Part shown: positions 11,982 through 24,025 of the stretch, in pieces | Layout: each line of letters begins with the position of its first letter | Position numbering within the stretch: the stretch's first letter is position 1 | From: Nissolia schottii | Lineage: Eukaryota > Streptophyta > Magnoliopsida > Fabales > Fabaceae | Length of the DNA stretch: 64,000 nucleotides | Direction: 5' to 3' | Assembly: GCA_003254905.1 (NCBI GenBank) | Contig: QANU01021229.1 | Span: 1 to 64,000 of the forward strand | The notes under the pieces: generated by a model | What the model saw: only the letters and a program-made list of their open reading frames with translations | What the model was told of the DNA's origin: nothing | Database searches by the model: none | Position numbers and translations under genes: made by a program

Positions 11982-12645
11982 GTGAAAGTTGGAGATGATC
12001 ATATACCATACTTCATAAGGTTCAAGTATCTTGGCTCCATTATCCAACATGATGGAGAGATAGAGAGTGATGTTAACCATAGGATCCAAGCTGGGTGGAT
12101 GAAATGGAGGAGGGCATCGAGAGTTCTGTGTGATAGAAAAGTGTCACTCAAGTTTAAGAAAAAATTTTACCGCACAGTTGTAAGACAAACAATGTTATAC
12201 AAGATTGAGTATCGGGCAGTAAAAAGCCAACAGGAGAATAAACTCAATGTTGCGAAAATGAGGATGCTACGGTAGATGTGTGGGTACACCAGACAAAGTA
12301 GGAGTAGGAACGATTGCATTAGGGAGAAGGTTGGGGTAGCACATGTAGTACAAAAGATGGTAGAATCCCGTCTTAGGGGGTTTGGACATATGAGGAGAAA
12401 ACCACTATAAGCCCCAATGAAGAGAAGACCACTAGAAGCCCCAATGAGGAGAGTAGATCAAGTGGTGAGTAACTCATTAGCTAGAGGTAAGGGGAGACCT
12501 AGAAAAACTATAGAAGAAAACATTAGAAGAGATTTAGAAGTTAATGAGCTACATGAAAACATGGTCCTTGAGAGGGTACCATGACGTCGCTTGATCGATG
12601 TAGCCGACTCCACGTAGTGGAATAAGACTTTGTTGTCGTTGTATT
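11982..12645 (+). pseudogene. RTE-type LINE remnant: reverse transcriptase C-terminus
   Basis: The + strand frame from 11982 reads [25 protein letters not shown] early on, then [21 protein letters not shown] and AKMRMLR. This order is typical of the region after the catalytic core in plant RTE-like reverse transcriptases. A stop at 12273 and others further on interrupt it, and recognisable text continues (VGVAHVVQKMVESRLRGFGHMRRKP; GRPRKTIEENIRRDLE) to about 12600. It ends in a TTG-rich tail (CTTTGTTGTCGTTGTA, about 12628-12643), as expected for RTE 3' ends. It is 5'-truncated and dead. Confidence 0.75.
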
Positions 12646-12659
12646 TCTCTTTAGTCATC

Positions 12660-13974
12660 GTAGCAATTACAATATCTTGAGGCTATGACAATATGATGTT
12701 CACTTGAGCCAAATAGGAATTACAAAATAGAATATCTTGATCAACTTCTAAATTTCTACTCGATGAATTCCCATTTCATAAACTATTACTTACCATATAA
12801 CAATAGAGTCAACCAACCAAAAACGTCGTCAGTATTCACAGACATTTGAGCAATAAGAAAAAAAAATCAACAACTAATCAAAATGCATAAATAGAAGAAC
12901 AATAGGAAACACGTTTTCTCTTTTTATTCTGAACACAAATGCAACATGGTGAAAAAGTTGTTCAAGTCATTGCATCTTCCTATCTAAACTCAAGCTTTGC
13001 TATCAGTTAACCTTGCACACAACTTTTAACTGAACAAATAATGCAAGCAACTATACATATAAATTTACATCTTAGTCAGTGGAAATCTGTTACAAAAACC
13101 AAAGATGAACAAAATAAGATTAAAGGCCATATGTGCATAATTTCTACCTCAGCGATTGACAACTTCTATCACGGTAGTACTTCTAGAACTTTCACATTGA
13201 TGTAGCCTCAATTAGCATCACTCTGTAATTGAAAACTCCTAGCTCTTACCTTTCTTTGGTTGTGCCTTGTCTTCGCATGTGCAAATACTTAAGGGAATTC
13301 TTTGGTGGTGGAAAAATCTTCAACGCTTTTTTCCTTTGACTGGCTCGACTCTGCTTCCCCACTATCTATCTCCATTTGCTCAGATCTTTCATATCTGAAG
13401 CACTTCTTATCATCCTAACGTGAGCATACTTCTTGAATGGAGTCCTTAAAATCAATCTTGCCAGCTACTACATGCCCATTGCGGAGTTCAAACACTTAAA
13501 TCAATCAATCTAAGTGGACTCGTGCAAAAGTATCATTCGAGAGAATAGCAATTTAATAATTACTAAAAATATATCCAATGTAAGAAGAATAACCCAAAGT
13601 AGGAAGAATGGAAAATCCATCTTCTAATAACAGTTAATGATTTTCTAAGATCATCACATACTCAAAGTTATGACAATGAAACAAAACAATATTTATTCAA
13701 TATAAGTAACATAGCTAACTAATTACACTTAAGTCATAATTAATACTTGTTAGTTGTCACGATTTAGCTTTTTCTTATTTTTAGACTTAATTTTATAAAA
13801 TAATTAATTGGAGAAATATGAAAAAATTTTGAACTTTTGCAAAAAAACACTTATGAGCTTAAAAACTTGAGTCATACACAATGATACTTTATTTTCTCAG
13901 AAAGCATTAGACGGCGATAGACGCAACGATAACGAATCAAACATATCAACATAAATTGGATGTCCCTCAGGCAC

Positions 13975-14009
<35 letters not shown>

Positions 14010-14994
14010 GAAAAATAATATTCATCCACCATCACATCACCATCTATGCCACACAGGGCATCACAACAACACAAATATAATATCTGAAACAATAAAAGAT
14101 GAGGAGCTTAACACAAGCTTGCACGTCAAACCAACAGAATCCAAAATACATAAATAATATCTGGAAACAACAATAAGAAAGGATAACCGAACATGGTAAA
14201 CATCACAACCACTACTACACTCAAATCACTAAAGCTTTATCAGGAAGAAAGTATTGTCTCAGCCCGCAGCCCAGGGGGAAATCTCTAATTGCATTCTTCA
14301 GCCGCATACTGAACATCTTGCAATAACTTTATGCATTACCAATGTGACAAGGAAGGCTACGAAACGGAGGTACCACAACTTCCTCATCAGACTCCTCAAA
14401 CTCGCTTGTAATGTCATCAACAACGGGCTCTCCATCATCATTGGGGCCTACAACTATAGCATCTCTAATGGGACCAAATGAGGTTTCCTCCTCACTGTCA
14501 AAAGAATACAGATAAGGTGATGATGATGATAACCACTTTGCCAAGCAGCAACCAACCAAGCAACACGAGATCTCAGAGAATAGGAAGACATATGGGAACT
14601 ATCTCCGACTGTAGAAGTAGTGACGATGGTGGAGGCAGAGGAACTACTGGGTCAACATCATGAGGGGGAGCAGACCCTGAATCTGATGTATCAACTCGGG
14701 TGTAATGAAAGAACCTACCAAGTCCATGGCCGCTATCTCATACGTCATCATGTGGGCGGCAGCCACAACGACTTCGTCCCGAATGGGATCAATCCTAACG
14801 CTCTTGTGTCACGAGGTCCTAACCCCACTATCCGTGCTGGCAGCATCAATACCAAGAAACAAATGCGGAGGGTATGGGAAAACAAATTTCCTTAGTGGGG
14901 GTTCCTAAGCACAAAACTAGGAGAAACAAAAATAACACTTAGGAACCTTGAGGGACCCTAAGAAAATAAATCTGTCCCTGTACCTCTAGGAGTA
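12660..14994. other. Unassigned stretch with a (TA)n tract
   Basis: No gene I can support. A (TA)n tract is at about 13979-14005. On the minus strand around 13500-13260 there is a broken frame with a low-complexity acidic/Ser tail that I do not recognise. The short frames at 14254-14908 overlap on both strands and have no domain. Confidence 0.4.
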
Positions 14995-15227
14995 TGTTAA
15001 GAATAATATATATTATATTTGATTTGATTTTACATACATTATGTTTGATTTGATTTGATTATGATTTGTTTTTGGCCGTTGTGTTTTTAGCCTATAAATA
15101 GCCCACCTTCTATTGTAAATCATCTCAGATATAACAACTCAGATAATACAATTGTTATTTCTCTGTTATCTATCTTTCTCCTAGATTTTTGGTGTCCCAT
15201 TTATCTGTTTCTCCATGATGTTTAACA
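14995..15227 (+). mobile_element. Small solo LTR (Copia/TRIM type), 233 bp
   Basis: Starts TGTTAAGAATA and ends GTTTAACA, so the ends are TG/CA with TGTTAA/TTAACA inverted termini. The flanking 5 bp are GAGTA (14990-14994) and GGGTA (15228-15232), a target duplication with one change. An internal CCTATAAATAGCC box near 15090 suits an LTR promoter. No internal domain remains. Confidence 0.7.
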
Positions 15228-15775
15228 GGGTAGAAAATCAATTTTAAAAAGTGAAAACAACATAGAAAACTCAAGGGAACAAAGGGAACTAATCACACAT
15301 GCAAGAAAACACATAAACTCACAAGAAAACCTATTTTTCTCACACATGCAAGCACCCAAAGACCCCATTTCATGGTGAACATCATAAGAAACTTATTATA
15401 TATAAAATATGACAAACATGCAAGGCCAATCTGCCTTTTGAACTCATGGGAAACCCGGTTCCTTCACTAGGAAACTCAAGACCAACACAGGACATCCAAA
15501 CACACATAGAAGGCCTATGAAACCCTATCATGGTCAAAATGCTAGGGGGCTTGGATGGACATGAAATCTGTGTTTTCTTGAAGGAAAAACCATGGAGAAA
15601 CTGAATCCATTTTGACATGAAAGATCATATAGAGTGTTCTATGTACTAGAAAACTGACAAAAACCCATTTTTTCATACATGGATGCAAACAAATACCCCA
15701 TTTTTTCTGATGAGCAAGAAGATGAGAATATTACACATTCAAAATCAGTTACATGCAAAGAAAAATAGCAAACAC

Positions 15776-15950
15776 TGATAACTCCAATAAGAGTTATCGT
15801 TGTTTATGTTTTATGTTAGTTTTTAGTTAGGATATGTTAGGATTTGGTTATTTTATTGCATGTTTGGTTGAATATAGTTGGCTTGTTATCTCAGGTATGT
15901 TTGATGGTTTGGTTAAATGTTTCAGGGTCAAAACTCAAGAACGATGATAA
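15776..15950 (+). repeat. LTR start fragment, same family as 39307-40222
   Basis: Begins TGATAACTCC...GAGTTATC, an inverted pair, and continues with TTTTTAG(T/C)TAG and ATGTTTCAGGGTC...CTCAAGAA. The reverse complement of 40222 downward shows the same blocks in the same order. It is truncated at its 3' side. Confidence 0.5.
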
Positions 15951-15999
15951 TTGGTTCAACATTACACATGTGGGATAAACATGTGCCTCTTCAGATTCG

Positions 16000-16296
16000 G
16001 ACTCTTTTACCATCGAAATTTTTTTATGGTAACAACATCAACGTCATGTGCGTCTCTTAAATTTCCAACCGATTACCGTAAAAAAAACTGGCGGTAATAC
16101 TTTCTCCTAAACCCGCGCCACATGACGCCAAATGTTATCGTCGATTTTACTATTGGGGTTTATTTTTCGACGGTAATCGTGACCAAAATTAATCTGGTTC
16201 GTCTTAGAAACCTTTACCGTTGGATTTTTCCATGTTTTCTGACGGTAATACTGTTGAATCATTTTTCGAAGGTAACTTTCTGATGGTAATGTAGTG
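16000..16296 (+). mobile_element. CACTA transposon right end
   Basis: Short subterminal repeats of the GACGGTAAT / CGGTAA type recur (about 16069-16290), several in inverted orientation, and the stretch ends ATGTAGTG at 16289-16296, the inverse of CACTACAT. This is the layout of En/Spm-type ends. No left CACTA end with matching subterminal repeats was seen upstream, so only a right-end remnant is claimed. Confidence 0.55.
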
Positions 16297-17795
16297 ATTG
16301 TATAAGGCCTGATAAATTTTTAATATTATACTGTATTTGGTATGTCAGTGTATAAGATGTTGTGTTATGTTATATTATATCTTTGTTCATCTACAAATAA
16401 TTTTAATTATAAGAAAATATTTAATCAAAAATAAAATAACTATAAAATATTAAATAAATAAATTATGAAAATATAAATTTAAAAATATCAATAATAAGTA
16501 TATTTATTATCAATATTCACTAATTTCTATTATTTAGAATTTAAGTTTATAGACATAAAAATTTACATTAATTATTGAAAATAAATTTAATATGATATTA
16601 AAATATTTATGTATTAGATGCTATTATTTTTTTAAAAAAATTATGTATAATTATATGTATATTTAATATTTATTAATTTATTGTAATAATTTTTTATAAT
16701 AAATATAATTTACTTAAAATGGAAATTTATTAATAAATACTTTTATAATTTAATAAATTAATTATTTATTAATATTATTTATTTTGATTTTTATAAATTA
16801 TTAATATTTTTATTAATTATATTATTTATTTTTATTTAATAAAATAAAATGATTGAAAGAGACCTTATACGTTAAAAGCTAATCAGATATTATTATGCCT
16901 CCCTAAGTAGGAGTAAGTTATTCGTCGTTTTGATGTATTAGTTGAACTTAATGGATAAGCTTATACAATAAGCTAGTCACAACAAGCAACTAACAAAGAT
17001 ATTACGTATTGTATTAACTTATCTCATCATGACTGATACGATGCGACAAATAGACCTTTTAGATTTGTTAAAATATTTTTTACTTTAACTTAATAATCCA
17101 AATTAAACAAACTCAAATTTGTTAAAAAAAAAATCTAAAAGCAAACCAAAAACGTTAATTAAATTTCATTGATTTGAAATTATTTTTGAGTAAAATACAT
17201 TTCTCTTATTTAAGAGATGTCAAAATTATACTCCCCTTCCTCTAGAAATAAAAGTAAGCTACAATTTAAACTTTTTTCATGTTTTTGATTAAAATACCCT
17301 TCACAAATAGTTATACATATTAATTTATCTTTTTAGCAAAATAAAAAATATGACTAATAATAATATAAAAAAATATGGATACATAACTATGATAATTATA
17401 TAAAATTATTCTATTAATAAAAAATTATGACAATTTTAAAAGAAAGGATTAAGTATTCTCTTAACAATTCATTTAAAAATATCAATGTATATTTTTATAC
17501 ACATTATTGTTTCAATGTCAATGGCTAAAAAAAGAATTTAATTTATCATAATTATGTATTAATGTTTTTATAGTCATATATTTATTTTTTAAAAAAATTT
17601 AATTTTAAAATTATGTGCAAAGTGTATTTTGATGAAAAATATGAATAAAAGATTAAAAGTTTAATTTACTTTCATTTATTAGGAGTTAGGAAAGTGGAGT
17701 TTAAATTTTAAAATTTAAGAAGAAGCAAGCGTAATTTAAGTATATTTGCTAGGAGGAGTAATTTTACTCATTTATTTTTCATTTAAACTCAAACC
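16297..17795. other. Extremely AT-rich spacer
   Basis: Long runs of A/T with no coding signal and no recognisable element. Confidence 0.5.
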
Positions 17796-18405
17796 ATCTC
17801 ATCTAGGGGTGTTCATGGGCTAAGTCGGGCCGGGTTGGATTTTACCCAAACCCGGCCCTATATTTAGACCAGACCAATTTTAAGGACCTGAAACTCGACC
17901 CTAAACTCGATATAATCGATTATCTTCGAGTCGAGTTAAAACTCAAGTTTGGACCGGATCAAAAAACGAGTCAAAACTATCTCAAACTTCAAAATAAAAA
18001 TTAACATCTATTAAAAAATAAAGTTAAAAAAATTGCAAACCAAACATTATATTTCCTAACTAAATACTCATTAATTTCAAACACTACAACAAAAATGAAA
18101 TAAAACTTATAACATTAGCATTCTCATTTAAACTTTCATAATTTGAGTAGAACATAAACAAAAAAAATAAGTGCACTATAATAGATTTCTAAACATTGAA
18201 ATAGATATAGTTTAACTACAATAGACATAAATTTCTAAACGTTGGGCCTAGCCGAGTGACTTAAGGCTAAACTTGAATTTGATATGAATTAAAATCAGAT
18301 TTTTTTTAAAAGATTTTTTTACAATCAAGCCCAATTCAATTTAAATGATTTGGATCGATGTGGTTTAGCATGGCTGACCAAATTATGAATACTCCTAATC
18401 TCATC
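17796..18405. mobile_element. hAT-type MITE with perfect 8-bp target duplication
   Basis: The element runs 17804-18397. The left end is TAGGGGTGTTCATGGG; the right end is ATGAATACTCCTA, whose complement TAGGAGTATTCAT matches the left end with two changes. Both sides are flanked by ATCTCATC (17796-17803 and 18398-18405), the 8-bp duplication expected for hAT. At about 594 bp it has no coding capacity. It lies some 190 bp upstream of the start codon of the Ninja/AFP gene. Confidence 0.8.
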
Positions 18406-18424
18406 CCTTTGTACCGAAAAGAAA

Positions 18425-18472
18425 ACGTGGATTTGTCCTTATTACCCATATTTCTTTTGACAATTACGTGGC
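18425..18472 (+). promoter_or_regulatory. ABRE/G-box-like ACGTGG elements upstream of the AFP-like gene
   Basis: ACGTGG at 18425-18430 and ACGTGGC at 18466-18472 lie 120-165 bp before the start codon. A palindromic CCACGTGG follows at 18642-18649 in intron 1. ACGTGGC is the usual core of ABA-responsive elements bound by ABF/ABI5-type bZIP factors. Function here is inferred. Confidence 0.4.
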
Positions 18473-18588
18473 AGGTCTAGGAAGGAGTCGATTAACAAGT
18501 GTCTGAGGAGTTTCCGCCACTTCTCTCAAGAGAGTTGCAGCAGAGAGATCCTCAAAGCAACCAGCCAGCAAAAGTGGTGTAATCGTAG

Positions 18589-19252
18589 ATGATGATGACA
18601 ATGTGAGTACGCCACACACTCTCTCCACACTCCTCTGTATACCACGTGGAATTGGAGCTTCTCACAAATTGCCTTCTCATTACCTCTTCATTAAAACCCA
18701 CCAAACACATCATGTACTCTTCATTCCTCTTCTTCACCTCTCTGCCTTGTGGCTCTCACTGTGAGTATTTCTTTCTAATGCTCTATTTTTTTATTTGGGT
18801 TAATTTATTGGTGCTTTCCTTCTGTACCTTATTTTATAATCAGGTATCATGTCCCATCGTTTTCTTCAACTACTTTTAAACTCAGAATTCGACTTTTGGC
18901 TCACAAAATTTGATCCTTGCATTCAGATTCCAGCCCTTTTTTTGGTTTGCATTTTGTTTCTTTCTTTTTTATTTTCCTTCCTTCCCATTTCTATGTTTTC
19001 TCATTTGGCATAATCCTCATGCCTTTTTTATTTTTTGTTAGGTAGAGAATTTGCAACTCTTTTAAGTTGGCCATCCAAATTGTAATTTTGTGCCTAACTT
19101 GTTTAATGCATGTTCTTTTTTTTTTTTCCCCTTTAATGTAATTTTTTATTTGGCTCTCAGAGAGAAAGTTGTTCTGTTGAGGGGGCCCTCTCTTTCTCTT
19201 GGAGTTCAAATGGAGGTAAACAAAACCAAACCATGATAAGAGAAAATATAAA

Positions 19253-19283
<31 letters not shown>

Positions 19284-22200
19284 ATGTTGATCATGTTGAA
19301 TTTTTCGTCATGCAAGAAAACGAAACTACCGTGAATTTTTTATTTTATTTTTTCAAATTTTTTGTTTTTTTCCCTAGCAGAGTCTTTTTGTTAAGAAACT
19401 GTACAATGACGACAACACCGAATCGGTGAAAGACCTCACTCTAAAGCTGCCTCCTTATGGTGGTGGTAAAGATCCAGAAGAAGAAAGGAAGCTGCAAAGG
19501 TCATCATCAATGGTGGCAATTGGGACCGCAAATGCGCGCAACTGTGGCCCATTTGTGTCATCGTCTACTCTGGAGAGATCTTGCTCCTTGCCATCAGAGA
19601 CTGACAAGAAGGGTCTGGTGAGTTTTTTTGGTGAGACTGGGAAGAAGAGAATGCTGTTTGAGAGGCACATCGGGGATTCGAAGAATGAGGGTAACAACAT
19701 ACTAACATCTCTAATTTAATTGGTTTTTTTTTTTTTTTTCCTTCATGTCTTGTTCTTTTGGTTGTTTAATACTGGGTTCAGCTTGACATGGTGTTTCCTC
19801 TGTCTCATTTTACTTCACTGGCTTCTAATACTCTGGTGATTGCAGTAGTACAAGTGCTTGACATGTTTTTTTTGTTTTTTTTTTTTTTTCTTTTCATGGT
19901 TTTGGAGACTACCCCCACTCCCACCTAATAGAAAGCGGCCCACTGAGCCGTGTCTGTGTGACCCACTTGAGTGCGAGGCTCACATTGAGAAATTCTTGTG
20001 TAGTCCTGTAGCGCGATGTTGGATATGCTTCATGCCACCAACGAATGACATTTGAGCCTTTTAAGGTTGATGACCCACTGCTTATAGTAAAAATGTCATT
20101 CATTGCGTGATCTGTAATATATTTAATATTGCAATCTAGGACTACACAAGAATTTATCGGTTAAAACCTATGGAGTTTGAGTGGAGGGGAGAGGTGCCTT
20201 TGTAAGTCCTCCTAGTCTAAAGGCATCAACTTCACTATTGTACCAAGATCATCCTCCTTCACTCCTTTTTCCTGTGTCTTTTTGTTGATTTTCAAAAAAT
20301 TTATCGATTTTGAGTTTTATAATATTCTGATTGATTTTACTTTCATTAGTGTTATTGGTGATTAGTGCCAGAAGAGAGATTACACAGAGTATGCACTGAT
20401 CTATCCCTGCAAGCTTGTGTAAGTGAAAGCTCTGAAGGATTGGAGATGAACATTCATTAGTTAGAATAGGATTTCTTGTTTTACTACAAAGACAAATGGC
20501 ACATGAAAGCGCTACGAATACTAGCACGAAACAAGTTCAAGATAATCAAAAATCATAATATGAAAAATAAAGAAATGACAATGGATGATGCCTATGATAC
20601 ATTTTAAAGTCTATAGAGTCAACAGTATTAGGAAAGAATATGCCATCTAATTAAGATGAAATTATAGATTCTGAAATCTGTAAATTAAAGGGCTATATAT
20701 CTAGAGAGCAAAACACTTTATTATAGATGCAATTGGGAGGAACTTTATTTTAATGCATGTATGCAACTTTAGTTAGATACGATGATCATCCACCATCTTT
20801 TTAGAGTAATAAAAAATTAACTAAGATATCAGTACCATATAGGGGTAGGCTGTAGGGGTTTAGTTGTAGTGGAAAAGAGATGGACGGACAAAAATGGAGC
20901 TTTCCTAATTAGAAAGATTCAATCTATTTATGTTAGGCTACTTAGGAAAGTATTATAGTGATAGATTTTGTGCATGTAAACTACGTTTTCTAATAATGTT
21001 CTTCATTGCTTGCATATGTTGCACGCCTACCCTTGGTATTCAAATGCCACCACTAGGAAGATTCTTGAGCTAGAATTTGACAAATGCATTTCTCATAACT
21101 GTTCCTTCACTAATCCTCCATTATATATCCCTTTTGGCTTTCCTCACAAATAAAGACTCATTCGGTTCGTTTTGGCTGCACAGAAACTTTAGATTTCTCG
21201 CTATCCTATGGTCAGATCCCCACTCCTTTTTCCCCTTGAATAAACCTTCACTGTTCTTGTGTCCTCTTACAATTTTTGGGTGGTAGAGTAGTAGAGAAAA
21301 CCGCATACTGATGAGTGTAATTACTAAAAGGAGACGTGCAAATAAACAAAAATCAGCATAAATATTTGATGTCTCCACATGTACTATCAAATTAAAAGTG
21401 TTTGCTGTGGCTGCTTAATTGGTTTCATTCATAGTGCTGATTCTGATGCCCATGTAACGTTGCTAAGTATTGGGTGAAATGAAAACATAAGCTTGAATGT
21501 GCTAGGCGAACATATAATGTATGTTGAATATGCTTTATAGATGTGCCTAGGTGTTTACATGGTAAATGCATATACGAGGATCCTGAATGAGTTATGTGGT
21601 AAACTTGTAGTGACTTTTGAAAAACAAATGCGTTTGGTACTTAATGTGTGCTGATAGGGAAAATATTAAAAGAACTTTTCTATAAGTTTCTTTTAATTCA
21701 TTCCCTGTTGAGTTATGTTCTTGTAGAGTTATGAGGTTGTGTTTAAATGCATAAATTTTTCCCGCAATGCAGTTTGCTCCTTGTAAATGTGCAGTGACAT
21801 CATAACTATGTTGATCTTGTATGAAGGACTTTATTTTTCTTTCTATGACTCTATTGCATTTCCTCGAACTTCTATATTCATTATACTATGCAGAAATAAT
21901 TTATGCATCAATGAAATACCAGGTTATAATTTCACATCATATTCCAGATCCTGAAGTCCATTTATCATAGAAATTGGTTTGTGCTGTATGAATTGCCTAG
22001 ACTGAACTGTTGCTGATTAGTGTTCTATTAATTTCTGAATCAATTTAAATTATTAAGGACCATTTATTCATGACTTGATGTCCTCCAAACCAAAGTTCAT
22101 TTACTTCTACATGCTACAAGTACACAGTCAGGCCAGTACTGAAGCGCTTGATGACCCCTCTGAATTGTTTGTTTTATATCTTTGATGATGATTAGAAACT

Positions 22201-23011
22201 AGACATAACATGAATGACAGTAAAGATGGATTTCATAAATTTCCTTGCTAGACTTTTGTCAAGGACATTTGCATGTATAAAAGATTCATAGTTTGGAAGA
22301 TGGGCTTACTCTGTTCATGAATTCATGTTACATGCAAAGAAGGCATGCTTTGGATAATTTGGCTTCTTAATGTAGCAGGATTTTCTAAGTGTACTACCAT
22401 CTTCCCCTCCAGAAAGCCATTTGACTTAAAAGCTTTGTGACTTATGAATGTTTTTTTTTTTTTTTCCCTTTAGACATTTTTAACTCTTGAACAACTAGTA
22501 GTCTCTCTTGATTGTTTTGTTCTACCTCACCAATTTGGTCCTGCTTATCTGAAACTGAATCTTTCATCCATGACTTCCATCCACAGTTGGCTCTTACAAC
22601 ATTTCATATCCGGCTCGAAGGCCTTCAGCCGAAGGAGGAGTTGATTCCAACATCCAGACACTAACCAAGCAGGAAAATGATTCCTTGGCTTCCAAGGAAA
22701 CAACAATGTCTGCCGATACCAAGGCGGAGGAAACCCCAGCCGCCAAGAGATTCAAGCTCGGGAACTATTGCAGCCTCGAAGGCGATGCGATGAACATCAT
22801 GAGGCAGATGCCAAGTGTGACCACAACTGGGGATGGCCCCAATGGGAAGAGGATAGAAGGGTTTCTGTACAAGTACAGGACTGGCCAAGTCTGCATTGTG
22901 TGTGTCTGCCATGGTAACTTCCTCACCCCAGCAGAGTTTATTGAGCATGCTGGGGGAAAGGAAGTGGCAAACCCCATGAAGCACATTACTGTCTATACTG
23001 ACTCATTTTAG
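18589..23011 (+). CDS. Ninja-family protein AFP-like (EAR-motif repressor)
   Basis: Predicted coding exons 18589-18602, 19161-19215, 19381-19690 and 22587-23011 join in frame to 267 aa with GT-AG borders. The family (AFP/NINJA) is nuclear; its members bind ABI5-type bZIP or JAZ proteins and recruit TOPLESS corepressors. The N-terminus carries an EAR-like LSLGV at residues 16-20. The last 64 residues (204-267) are the conserved C-terminal domain: [20 protein letters not shown], then [16 protein letters not shown] and EHAGG. A Ser/Lys-rich middle ([13 protein letters not shown]) is also family-like. Start: three ATGs in a row at 18589; exon 1 gives only 14 coding bases, which place exon 2 in the frame that carries the EAR motif. 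The exon 3 acceptor is a TAGCAG tandem, so an extra Gln is possible. Intron 3 is 2.9 kb. It is shorter than typical AFPs. Exon 1 is the least certain part. Confidence 0.85.
19252..19278. repeat. (AT)n microsatellite in intron 2 of the AFP-like gene
   Basis: Uninterrupted AT dinucleotides within a short intron. Confidence 0.9.
19990..20155. repeat. Perfect 18-bp inverted repeat in intron 3 of the AFP-like gene
   Basis: AAATTCTTGTGTAGTCCT at 19990-20007 is exactly complementary to AGGACTACACAAGAATTT at 20138-20155, separated by 130 bp. It may be a small inverted-repeat element or a remnant of one; no target duplication was identified. Confidence 0.6.
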
Positions 23012-23362
23012 TGGCAGAAAATGTAGCTCTGGGTTCATAACAACTCACCCCATCTGCAGGATCTAGAATGAAAGTAGAAAAACAAAAATGAAATTTTCAT
23101 TTTAAGTAGTTTAACTTTTATAATTATCTTATCCATTGATCAAGTAGTTGGTGTAAAAAAAAAGGAATTATCATCAAAGGTTGTTTTTTTTTTTCTTGGA
23201 TCAAAATTTTATCCTCGCTTAGTATTTTACTTTTTTTTACTCTTTTTTTTTCTTTTGTCTTGCCAATTTTTGCCTAGCTTATCAAACAAACTGCATAAAA
23301 TTTAGAGTAGACTGTATTTTGGTTGCTTTTGTTTTCGGAAAGATGCACGTGACTTTACATTA
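23012..23362. other. 3' region of the AFP-like gene
   Basis: Presumed 3' UTR and T-rich downstream sequence. Several T-runs occur; no clear polyadenylation signal can be singled out. Confidence 0.4.
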
Positions 23363-24025
23363 GGGTGGGTTTAGAATCAAATGAAATGGGAAATGACTTG
23401 AATTGAATTGAGTTGAATTGCAAATCAATTACCATATTTGGAACCAACTACATAAGATGGGAATGAAATTGATTTAGAAATCAATTATTATGGTTAAAAT
23501 TCATTAAAATAAGAATTGATTTCATTTTTTTATTTATTTATATTTATATTTTTATCCTTATTAAAATAAGAAATGAAAATTTTTTAAAATAATTTTTTGA
23601 AAAATTGTATTTTTAAAAAAATTATTTTAAAAAAATTGAAATTTTTTTAGAAAAAATCATTTTTGGAAAAAAAATTTGAACAAATATTTTTTTGGATTTT
23701 TTTTTTGGAAAAAAATATTTTTGAAAAAAAAATCGTTTGAAAAAAATTAGGAGTAAAATAATTTTTTATAATAATAAGTTAGATTTGATGTAGATGATAG
23801 AGTTTGTAAATTTAGGTAGTTGAATAGGGATAAAATAGTCTTTTATGTTAAAATGAATTTAATTCCAAGCAAACCTTTATAAAGTGATAGGATTTCTATA
23901 TAAGCAACTTGAATTTCCATAGATTTGAGAAATCAAATTAATTCCCTTTTATTAAGATACCAAACAAGGGATTGATCTGCAAATCAAATCATTTCCTATC
24001 TTATTTGATTGCAAACGTACCCTTA
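23360..24025. mobile_element. Harbinger/Tourist-like MITE with TTA target duplication
   Basis: The element at 23363-24022 begins GGGTGGGTTTAGAATCAAAT and ends with the complement of GGGTACGTTTGCAATCAAAT (16 of 20 identical). It is flanked by TTA on both sides (23360-23362 and 24023-24025), the 3-bp site of PIF/Harbinger elements. The inside is AT-rich and non-coding. Confidence 0.65.

Noticed and set aside
13250-13510. Minus-strand text resembling a gene end (ELRNGHVVAGKIDFKDSIQE, then an acidic Ser-rich tail)
   Set aside because: Interrupted by stops and not recognisable as a family; a pseudogene is possible but cannot be supported.
14208-14216. CACTAC as the left end of the CACTA element
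   Set aside because: No subterminal repeats follow it, and its inner sequence does not match the right end at 16296.
14254-14908. Cluster of overlapping frames on both strands
   Set aside because: No domain, no consistent codon signal and no splice context; probably old transposon DNA.
18589-19182. A short upstream ORF formed by splicing exon 1 to exon 2 of the AFP-like gene
   Set aside because: Careful phasing shows the three ATGs are in frame with the main protein through the 18602/19161 junction, so they are the real start and not a separate uORF.
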